From Streptomyces sennicomposti (GTDB taxonomy: Bacteria; Actinomycetota; Actinomycetes; Streptomycetales; Streptomycetaceae), in the NCBI RefSeq assembly GCF_019890635.1, contig NZ_JAIOAB010000002.1, positions 1 through 64,000 of the forward strand: DNA of 64,000 nt, written 5' to 3'. The translations under genes and the position numbers were made by a program. How positions within the stretch are numbered: position 1 is the first letter of the stretch; each line of letters begins with the position of its first letter. Shown piece after piece: positions 58,104 to 64,000 of this stretch. Below the pieces are notes generated by a model. That model had not been told where the DNA came from and searched no databases. It saw nothing but the letters and a program-made list of their open reading frames with translations.

Positions 58104-59522
58104 TCAGGCCGCCGAGTACGGCAGGAGTGAGCTGTCGATCCGCTCCCAGGCCGCCTTCAGCTCGGCGAGCAGCGCGGGCCGGTCGGCGGCGAGGTCGGCC
58201 TGCTCACGGGCGTCCGCGGCGAGGTCGTACAGGTGGTCCCTGCCGTCGGCGTCCTGGTAGTACTTCCAGTCGCCGCGCCGCAGCGCGCGGTTGCCGCGCA
58301 CCCGCCAGAACAGATCGCGCTCGGGGACGTCCTCCCCGCGCAGCAGATGACCGGCCAGACTGTGCCCGTCCAGCGGGTACGCCGGGGCCGGCCGGGCCCC
58401 GCCCAGCTCCAGCAGAGTGGCGGTCCAGTCGGGGGAGTAGACGGGGGTGCGACTGACCTGGTGACCGTCGACGGCGGCCGGCCAGCGCAGCACAGTCGGC
58501 ACCCGGATGCCGCCCTCCAGCAGCTCGGACTTGCCGCCGCTGAGCGGCCACTGGTGGGAGAAGCGCTCGCCGCCGTTGTCGCTGGCGAAGACGACGACGG
58601 TGTTCTCCTCCTGCCCGGAGCGGCGCAGCGCGGCGAGCACCTCGCCGATCGACGCGTCCAGGTTCTCCACCATCTCCTTGTACTTCTCCACCGAGCCGCC
58701 GTCGGTGTGCATGAGGGCGCCGAGGACGTTCCCGGCGCGGATGTCCGCGGCGATCCCGGCGGCCGTCTCCTCGTCGTCCTCGGTCAGCCACGGCCAGTGC
58801 GGGGTGGTGAAGTTGAGGTTCAGCAGCCAGGGCCGGTCGTGGCGGCGGCCCACGTACTCCACCGCCCGCTCGGTCAGGACGGTGGTGTAGTAGCGCAGGT
58901 CCTGGTAGGTGGTGTCGCCCTCGTACAGGTCGTAGTCGCCGAGCTGGCCGAGTTTCGAGAAGTACTCCAGCGCGCCGCCGAAGTTGCCGAAGAACTCGTC
59001 CCAGCCGGACTTGGTGGGGCTGTAGTCCGGGAGCCAGCCGCAGTGCCACTTGCCGATCAGCGCGGTCGCGTAGCCGGCCCGCTTCAACAGCGAGGCCACC
59101 GTGGGGTGGCGGGGGTCAAGGCCCTGAGTCCTGCTGCCGATGGGCTCGGCCAGACCGCCCTTGGTGCGGCCGGGGTAGCGGCCCGTGTAGAGGCTGAAGC
59201 GGGTGGGGGAGCAGGTCGCCGAACCGGAGTAGGCGTCGGTGAAGCGCACGCCCTGGCGGGCCAGCCGGTCCAGGTTCGGGGTGCGGATGTGCGGGGCGCC
59301 GTAGCAGGAGAGGTCGGCCCAGCCCATGTCGTCGCCGAGGATGAACAGGAAGTTGGGCCGCCGGCCGGGCCGGTACCCGCTCCTGGCCCGGAAGGGCCGC
59401 TCGGCCTCGTCCCGTGCGGCCGCGGACTGCGCCGCCGCGGCGGGGCCGGCGACGGCGGTGAGCGCACCGCCGCCCACCAGGCCACCGAAGGCGCGACGGG
59501 AAACACCTGATATGTCGGGCAT
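58104..59522 (-). CDS. Tat-exported sulfatase
   Basis: A 472-residue sulfatase. N-terminus: twin-arginine signal (SRRAFGGLVGGGALTAVAG). Metal ligands D64/D65 are in FILGDDMGWADL. The formylglycine site is Cys104 in CSPTRFSLYTGRYPGR (C-x-P-x-R). Later marks are GKWHCGW, DNGG and SGGKSELLEGGIRVP. It hydrolyses sulfate esters outside the cell and needs a formylglycine-generating enzyme, which is not in the window. ATG at 59522 with AAGGA upstream. A 31-residue RRHVDL-type leader peptide lies 230 nt upstream on the same strand, suggesting sulfur-linked attenuation. Confidence 0.93.
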   Translation of the reverse strand: MPDISGVSRRAFGGLVGGGALTAVAGPAAAAQSAAARDEAERPFRARSGYRPGRRPNFLFILGDDMGWADLSCYGAPHIRTPNLDRLARQGVRFTDAYSGSATCSPTRFSLYTGRYPGRTKGGLAEPIGSRTQGLDPRHPTVASLLKRAGYATALIGKWHCGWLPDYSPTKSGWDEFFGNFGGALEYFSKLGQLGDYDLYEGDTTYQDLRYYTTVLTERAVEYVGRRHDRPWLLNLNFTTPHWPWLTEDDEETAAGIAADIRAGNVLGALMHTDGGSVEKYKEMVENLDASIGEVLAALRRSGQEENTVVVFASDNGGERFSHQWPLSGGKSELLEGGIRVPTVLRWPAAVDGHQVSRTPVYSPDWTATLLELGGARPAPAYPLDGHSLAGHLLRGEDVPERDLFWRVRGNRALRRGDWKYYQDADGRDHLYDLAADAREQADLAADRPALLAELKAAWERIDSSLLPYSAA

Positions 59523-60038
59523 GAGACATCCTTGTTCGGGCGGCCCTCGTGACGGGACGCGGATCAGCGGACGGGACACCACCGCGCACACCTCACGGCG
59601 CGGGCGGCCAAGGGGCCGTGTGCGCGCGGGGAATGCGGGAGAGGGTGTGGAACAGCTCTGGGCGAGCGGGGAGTTGGCCCGCCAAGGGCACACCGGACGA
59701 CCCGGAGTGCCGGCCGGCGGAGGTCACCCAGCGGGCGAAAGGCTCTGCGGGCTCAGCGACAGAGAGCGCTGGACTGCCGGCACAGATCGACGTGCCGCCG
59801 CTCCACGAGCGCGGTGCACGCACGTCGGTGATCGGTGGGCAGCCTCATGACCAGGGAGGCTGCCAGCGGGAGACGCGCCGCGTCAAGCCACGTCCGCACA
59901 GCGGGACATGGCGGCGCGACGCGCCGTCCGGCGCCCGAGCGCAATCCGCTCGTGATCCGCGAACCCCTGTTCACGCTACGCGCGTTGACCATAGGCTCCG
60001 CACAGCTTCAACCGTCTCGTAGCCACAGAGGGAGACTC
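59523..60038. other. Divergent intergenic region of 516 nt
   Basis: Lies between the sulfatase (leftward) and the 5'-nucleotidase (rightward). It holds the leader peptide described next and about 190 nt of rightward upstream sequence. TTCACG at 59970 and TTGACC at 59985 may be promoter elements. Confidence 0.5.
59753..59848 (-). CDS. Short attenuator-type leader peptide (RRHVDL...SALC) upstream of the sulfatase
   Basis: A 31-residue frame beginning MRLPTDHRRACTALV and ending ERRHVDLCRQSSALCR. The RRHVDL-x(n)-SALC ending is the hallmark of the short 'putative leader peptides' seen in Streptomyces upstream of sulfur-related genes, with late Cys codons that may sense cysteinyl-tRNA supply. Here two Cys codons fall in the last ten. 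The ATG lacks a good ribosome site, and a GTG at the VERRHVDL position could be the true start. The peptide reads toward the sulfatase. Confidence 0.7.
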   Translation of the reverse strand: MRLPTDHRRACTALVERRHVDLCRQSSALCR

Positions 60039-61850
60039 ATGACCCACCCGACCAAGCCAAGACGGCGCACCCACCGGTTCCTCGGGGCCGTCGCCGCTTT
60101 GGCCACGGCCGGTGCGCTGACCGCCGCCGCCACCCCCGCGAGCGGATCGCCGACGGCCCATCGAGGGCACAGCGGGCACAGCGGTCGCACGGTCGACGTC
60201 CAACTGCTGTCGTTCAACGACTTCCACGGGAACCTGGAGCCGCCGGCCGGCTCCTCCGGGCAGGTCACCGAGACCGAGCCGGACGGCGCCACGAAGAAGA
60301 TCGACGCGGGCGGCGTCGAGTACCTCGCGACCTCGCTGCGCACCGCGCGCAAGGGCCACCCGTACAGCGTCACGGCCGCGGCCGGCGACCTGATCGGCGC
60401 GAGCCCCCTGCTCTCGGGCCTGTTCCACGACGAGCCGACCGTCGAGGCGATGAACAAGCTCGACCTGGACGTGACGAGCGTCGGCAACCACGAGTTCGAC
60501 GAGGGCGCGAGCGAACTGGCCCGGATGCAGAACGGCGGCTGCCACCCCAAGGACGGCTGCTACCAGCCCGGCCGGACCTTCAAGGGCGCCGACTACCCCT
60601 ATCTCGCGGCCAATGTGACGGACGAGAAGACCGGCAGGCCGATCCTCGAGCCGTACTGGGTGTGGAAGCACGACGGCGTGAAGATCGGCTTCATCGGCGT
60701 CACGCTGGAGGGCACGCCGGACATCGTCACCGCCGAGGGCGTCAAGGGACTGAAGTTCCGGGACGAGGTGGAGACCGTGAACAAGTACGCGAACATCCTC
60801 GACAAGCAGGGCGTCAAGTCGATCGTCGCGCTCATCCACGAGGGCGGCGAGCCCGCGTCGCAGTCGTACGACTACGACTGCGACTCCCCGGGCGCCGGCG
60901 ACGGCGTCTCCGGGCCGATCGTCGACATCGCCAAGCACCTCACACCCAAGGTGGACGCCCTGGTCACCGGCCACACGCACCAGGCGTACGTGTGCACGAT
61001 CCCCGACCCGTCGGGCCGGCCGCGCATGGTCACCTCCGCCTCCTCGTACGGCAAGCTGTACACCGACACCACGCTGACCTACGACCGCCGCACCCGCGAC
61101 ATCGTCCGCACCAGCGTGAAGTCCGCGAACCACGTGGTCAGCCGCACCCAGCCGAAGGCCGCCGACATGACGGCGCTGATCTCCCGCTGGAACGCGCTGG
61201 CCGCCCCGGTGGCGAATCGGCCCGTCGGCTACATCTCCGGCGACGTCAACGGACGCGGTGCGACCACTCCCGAGTCCCCGCTCGGCGATCTGATCGCGGA
61301 CGCCCAGCTCGCGCACGCCAGGTCGCTCGATCCCAAGGCCGTGCTGGCGCTGATGAACCCCGGCGGCATCCGCTCCGACCTGGTCCACAAGGCGAGCGGC
61401 GGTGAGGGCGACGGCGTCGTGACGTACGGCGAGGCGTTCACCGTCCAGCCCTTCAGCAACACGGTGAACCTGGTGGACCTCACCGGAGCGCAGCTGATCA
61501 CCGCGCTCCAGCAGCAGGTCAGCGGCCCGAACGAGGCCTCGCCGAAGATCCTGCAGATCTCCGCGGGCCTGACCTACACGCTGGACCTCACCAAGTCGGG
61601 CGCGGCCCGCGTGGTCGCTGACTCCGTCCGGCTGAACGGGGCGGCCATCGACCCGGCCGCCACCTACCGCGTCGCGATGAACTCCTTCCTCGCGGGCGGC
61701 GGCGACGGCTTCACCGAGCTGGGCAAGGGGAAGAACCCCCTGGTCGGCGCGGACGACCTGAAGGCGTTCAACGACTACCTGACGGCCAACTCGTCGGCGA
61801 GCAGCCCGATCGCGCCGCCGGCGGCCGACCGGATCACGGTCGTGAAGTAG
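60039..61850 (+). CDS. Secreted 5'-nucleotidase / metallophosphoesterase (UshA-like)
   Basis: A 603-residue exported enzyme. Signal peptide: RRRTHRFLGAVAALATAGALTAAATPAS. The metallophosphatase domain has FNDFHGNLEP, AAGDLIGASPL, GNHEFDEG and VTGHTHQAYV. The C-terminal 5'-nucleotidase domain has GDLIADAQ, NPGGIRSDL and NSFLAGGGDGFTEL. It removes phosphate from extracellular nucleotides. ATG at 60039 with GAGGGAG 5 nt upstream. A clear terminator hairpin follows. Regulation by phosphate is common in the family, but I could not confirm a PHO box. Confidence 0.94.
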   Translation: MTHPTKPRRRTHRFLGAVAALATAGALTAAATPASGSPTAHRGHSGHSGRTVDVQLLSFNDFHGNLEPPAGSSGQVTETEPDGATKKIDAGGVEYLATSLRTARKGHPYSVTAAAGDLIGASPLLSGLFHDEPTVEAMNKLDLDVTSVGNHEFDEGASELARMQNGGCHPKDGCYQPGRTFKGADYPYLAANVTDEKTGRPILEPYWVWKHDGVKIGFIGVTLEGTPDIVTAEGVKGLKFRDEVETVNKYANILDKQGVKSIVALIHEGGEPASQSYDYDCDSPGAGDGVSGPIVDIAKHLTPKVDALVTGHTHQAYVCTIPDPSGRPRMVTSASSYGKLYTDTTLTYDRRTRDIVRTSVKSANHVVSRTQPKAADMTALISRWNALAAPVANRPVGYISGDVNGRGATTPESPLGDLIADAQLAHARSLDPKAVLALMNPGGIRSDLVHKASGGEGDGVVTYGEAFTVQPFSNTVNLVDLTGAQLITALQQQVSGPNEASPKILQISAGLTYTLDLTKSGAARVVADSVRLNGAAIDPAATYRVAMNSFLAGGGDGFTELGKGKNPLVGADDLKAFNDYLTANSSASSPIAPPAADRITVVK

Positions 61851-61881
61851 GCGCGCGAGCGGAGGAAGCGAGCGCGTGAGC

Positions 61882-61913
61882 GAGGCACGGGCGCCCTGCG
61901 GCGTCCGTGCCTC
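61882..61913 (+). terminator. Intrinsic-type terminator after the 5'-nucleotidase
   Basis: GAGGCACGG pairs with CCGTGCCTC, extended by CGCC/GGCG inside, followed by TTCCCT. Confidence 0.8.
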
Positions 61914-61932
61914 TTCCCTGTCCGCTGCCTGC

Positions 61933-62025
61933 CTACGGGAAGAACCGGCCCGCGCTCGGATGGTCCTGCGCGCCGTCCACGCGGATGTCGGCGCCGTCGA
62001 CCCCGCCGGCGCGGCGCAGGACCGT
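61933..62025 (-). pseudogene. Remnant C-terminus of a short-chain dehydrogenase/reductase
   Basis: A leftward frame ending in TAG at 61933-61935 reads GVDGADIRVDGAQDHPSAGR then FFP. This is the usual SDR ending (G-x-D-I-x-V-D-G-x-x-D). No Rossmann motif or catalytic Tyr-x-x-x-Lys remains in the 128 nt before the Sua5 stop. It is a deletion relic. Confidence 0.5.
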
Positions 62026-62060
62026 CGGTCCTCGCCGCCGCCCCGTCCTCGTCGTGCGGG

Positions 62061-63059
62061 TCACGCGGTGGGCCGGGGGCCCGCCGCGCGGCGCAGCCGG
62101 TTGGCGATGGCCAGTCCCAGCCCCGTCTCCTCCGGCAGCGAGGCGACGATCAGGTCGCAGCCCCGCTGGTCGAGTTCGCGCAGGTGCCCGTACAGACCGC
62201 GCGCGTAGGCGGCCAGGGAGCCCGGGACGGGCACCACGGCGTGCGCCGGCACCGCGTCCTCGGTGAGGCCGGGCGGGAGGAGGACGCCCACCCGGTGTCC
62301 CAGCTCCCGGGCCCGTTCCGCCTCGTGGACGACCTTCTCCGGTGCGACGAGGACGACCCGCGCGCGCGGCGCGTAGTGGGAGGGATGCTGGCCCGGCACC
62401 CGGACGGTGCTGGTCGCGGGGACCGCGAGCGGGTGTCCCAGCGCCGCTTCGAGGTCCTCGCGCGTCACCCCGCCGGGCCGCAGGATGCTCGGCGTGTCGC
62501 CGGTGACGTCGACGATGGTCGACTCGACGCCGACCTCGCAGGAGCCGCCGTCCAGCACGAAGTCGACGGCGTCGCCCAGCTCCGCGCGGACGTCGTCCGC
62601 GGTGGTGGGGCTGACCGCGCCGAAGCGGTTGGCGGACGGGGCGGTGACGCCGCCGCCGAAGGCCGCCAGCAGCGCGAGGGCCACGGGATGGTCCGGCACG
62701 CGCACGGCCACCGTCTCCAGACCGCCGGTCGCCTCCAAGGGCACCCGGCGGCCGCGCCGCAGGACCAGCGTGAGCGGGCCCGGCCAGAAGCGTTCGGCCA
62801 GCAGCCGCGCCGTGGCCGGCACCTCCTCGACCCAGTCGTCCAGCTGCTCGGCACCGCCGAGGTGGACGATCAGCGGGTGGGAGGGCGGACGCCCCTTGAC
62901 CTGGAAAATGCGCGAGACGGCCGCGGGGTCCTCGGCGTTCGCCCCCAGGCCGTAGACGGTCTCGGTGGGGAGGGCCACGAGCCCGCCGGCGCGCAGCACG
63001 TCGGCCGCCTTGGCGATGTCGGTCTCGATGTCAGTGGTTCTTGCCGTCACTCTCGCCAT
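62061..63059 (-). CDS. L-threonylcarbamoyladenylate synthase (Sua5/YrdC family)
   Basis: A 332-residue enzyme for the t6A tRNA modification, making threonylcarbamoyl-AMP from Thr, bicarbonate and ATP. The YrdC domain shows LPTETVYGLGANAED, FQVKGRPPSHPL, APSANRFGAVSPT and GVESTIVDVTGDTPSILRPG. A linker with PGQHPSHYAPRARVVL and a C-terminal Rossmann-like domain make it the long Sua5 form rather than short TsaC. ATG at 63059. Upstream is a block of mobile repeats. Confidence 0.94.
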   Translation of the reverse strand: MARVTARTTDIETDIAKAADVLRAGGLVALPTETVYGLGANAEDPAAVSRIFQVKGRPPSHPLIVHLGGAEQLDDWVEEVPATARLLAERFWPGPLTLVLRRGRRVPLEATGGLETVAVRVPDHPVALALLAAFGGGVTAPSANRFGAVSPTTADDVRAELGDAVDFVLDGGSCEVGVESTIVDVTGDTPSILRPGGVTREDLEAALGHPLAVPATSTVRVPGQHPSHYAPRARVVLVAPEKVVHEAERARELGHRVGVLLPPGLTEDAVPAHAVVPVPGSLAAYARGLYGHLRELDQRGCDLIVASLPEETGLGLAIANRLRRAAGPRPTA

Positions 63060-63060
63060 C

Positions 63061-63288
63061 CTAGGGCCTCTCGTTCGGGCCAGGCCGGGCTCGCGGGGTC
63101 TGGCACCGCTCCCCCAAGCTCTTCGAGCAGGGGGGACCCCCACGCCGCGTTGTCGTCGGTTGCCATGGCTCCGCCATGACGCCCTCCTCCGCCTTGCGAT
63201 GCTCCCCCACTGCCTGAACGGCGTGGGAGGTGCCCCCATCACCAGACCCCGCTCCCTGATCCGGCCTGACCCAAACGAAAGACCCTAG
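63061..63288. mobile_element. MITE-like element 1 with about 45-bp terminal inverted repeats, CTAG ends
   Basis: The left end (CTAGGGCCTCTCGTTCGGGC, then CAGGCCGG ... CGGGGTCTGG) is the near-complement of the right end, which reads outward as CTAGGGTCTTTCGTTTGGGT then CAGGCCGG ... CGGGGTCTGG. The interior of about 140 nt carries no gene. Both ends are CTAG. It begins 2 nt upstream of the Sua5 start. Confidence 0.75.
63108..63143. repeat. Dispersed CTCCCCCAAGCTC repeat, copy 1
   Basis: GCTCCCCCAAGCTCTTCGAG followed by CAGGGGGGACCCCCA. It recurs in inverted orientation at about 63354-63391 in element 2, with CTCCGAG in place of CTTCGAG. Confidence 0.7.
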
Positions 63289-63493
63289 GCCGTGTCGTCA
63301 AATTCCCGCCGTCCGCCCGGAGGGCGCGCTCTGCGGCGTCAGGTGCGTGCTCTGGGGGTCCCCCCTGCTCGGAGAGCTTGGGGGAGTGCCGGATCCTGAC
63401 CCTCGTACTGGACGTACTCGGGTCTGGCTCCGGTGCGGCGAGAGTGCGTGCATGGCGTCGCGGAGCAGGCGGGAATTTGACGACACGGCCTAG
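63285..63493. mobile_element. MITE-like element 2 with perfect 26-bp terminal inverted repeats
   Basis: Left end 63285-63310 (CTAGGCCGTGTCGTCAAATT then CCCGCC) is the exact reverse complement of 63468-63493. The element is 209 bp. It shares the CTAG at 63285-63288 with element 1. No transposase frame is inside. The TIR type and CTAG target are like IS5-group elements of this genus, so it is probably moved in trans. Confidence 0.85.
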
Positions 63494-63604
63494 GCGCAGG
63501 CCGGGACCCCGCGGCGGCCCCGGTCGGTCCCGCCCCCGGGGCGCGGCCCGCGCACCGGCCGCCGGAACCGGGGCCGTACCCGGGCCGCCGTGGCGAAGGC
63601 GGCC

Positions 63605-64000
63605 TCAGGCGTCGCCCATCACCAGTCCCTCGATGGTGTGTTTCTGTGTGAGGGGCCGCAGCGCGTCCACCACGGGGCAGTCCAGGTGCCGGCGCACGCG
63701 CTGCGGCAGCGACTCCCAGAAGGCCCGGGTGACCGCGGCGTCGTGCCGGTCGCCGTTGTCCGCCTCCGGTCCGTCGACGCCGAGGACCAGGACGGGCCGT
63801 GACCTGGCGGACTCGTTGCGCGTGCCGCGGTGGACGGTCAGGGCGGTGCGGCAGGAGATGTCGCCGCGCCGCGGGTACTTGCGCACGGCCAGCTCCTCGT
63901 ACCGGCCGTAGTGCGACTTCGGCGGGAACATGCCGTGCCCGAACTCCGGGCCGTCGTCCCACTGGGTGCCCGGCGCGATCTCGAAGGGGCCCATGTCCTC
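63605..64000 (-). CDS. Phytanoyl-CoA dioxygenase-like protein (partial, C-terminal part)
   Basis: The last 131 codons of a leftward gene that continues beyond the window. Visible sequence: PFEIAPGTQWDDGPEFGHGM, YEELAVRKYPRRGDISCRTA, LTVHRGTRNESARSRPVLVL. This fits the distal part of the double-stranded beta-helix of the phytanoyl-CoA dioxygenase (PhyH) family, where the His of LTVHRGT would be the distal iron ligand and the Arg after it would bind 2-oxoglutarate. The HxD motif lies outside the window. Substrate unknown. Confidence 0.7.
   Translation of the reverse strand, partial: EDMGPFEIAPGTQWDDGPEFGHGMFPPKSHYGRYEELAVRKYPRRGDISCRTALTVHRGTRNESARSRPVLVLGVDGPEADNGDRHDAAVTRAFWESLPQRVRRHLDCPVVDALRPLTQKHTIEGLVMGDA

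Larger units (their letters stand above)
63060..63604. other. Intergenic block of mobile repeats (545 nt)
   Basis: Between the Sua5 start and the end of the dioxygenase-like gene. It is almost wholly made of the two CTAG-bounded elements. The last 110 nt (63494-63604) are GC-rich with no visible gene. Confidence 0.7.

Noticed and set aside
59969..59990. PHO box before the 5'-nucleotidase
   Set aside because: GTTCACG and GTTGACC are present but 15 bp apart, not the 11-bp period of PHO boxes.

Overview
The window is chromosomal DNA of a Streptomyces-like actinobacterium. The evidence is very high GC with strong G/C at third codon positions, frequent GTG starts, 4-nt GTGA/ATGA stop-start overlaps, many TetR-family regulators, a SARP regulator, secreted LGFP-repeat proteins and a streptothricin-acetyltransferase homologue. 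I saw no tRNA, rRNA, CRISPR array or intact insertion sequence.

Layout. 0-5.1 kb: end of an unknown gene, then a two-gene unit of a small protein and a 1481-residue CHAT (caspase-like) protease with a repeat-rich C-terminus. 5.2-6.8 kb: a lipoprotein-like ferritin-fold protein and a methyltransferase remnant. 6.8-11.7 kb: a CitA/DcuS-type two-component pair divergent from a gluconate-type permease. 11.8-13.6 kb: an acetyltransferase of the streptothricin-resistance type and a membrane protein. 13.7-35.7 kb: a detoxification/catabolic region with an OYE reductase, two hormone-sensitive-lipase-type esterases, an OhrR-like MarR, an acetoacetate-decarboxylase-like protein with an aldehyde dehydrogenase, two acyl-CoA ligases, a quinone reductase, a DJ-1 protein, a SpoIIE phosphatase and a PucR regulator. 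It also holds four intact TetR genes, one dead TetR gene and two transporter remnants. 35.8-43.4 kb: secreted enzymes (Ag85-like esterase, penicillin-acylase-type Ntn hydrolase, DUF4185 protein, two cell-wall hydrolases sharing one C-terminal module). 43.4-48.2 kb: an HTH-NACHT-membrane protein, a LuxR-HTH/SARP fusion, a PH-like protein and a tail-anchored zinc-ribbon peptide. 48.3-54.2 kb: a peptide/nickel-type ABC importer. 54.5-57.5 kb: a membrane receptor with an external binding-protein domain. 57.5-64 kb: GNAT, sulfatase with an upstream short leader peptide, 5'-nucleotidase, Sua5, two abutting MITE-like elements and a partial phytanoyl-CoA-dioxygenase-like gene.

Main finding. Ten copies of a 19-bp palindrome, consensus ATGTWWRCRNNGYWWACAT, lie only in promoter gaps between 14.4 and 34.2 kb. 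They precede two near-identical tetR genes, the OYE gene, the decarboxylase-aldehyde dehydrogenase operon, a small unknown gene, the quinone reductase and an acyl-CoA ligase. At three loci the sites are paired exactly 29 bp apart. This looks like a local regulon under WHG-type TetR paralogues, probably handling reactive carbonyl, enone or acyl compounds (the substrate is inference).

Other notable items are the CHAT protease with its coupled small partner, the LuxR/SARP fusion, the RRHVDL-type leader peptide upstream of the sulfatase, the small repeat ORF coupled to the permease, and the twin LGFP hydrolases.
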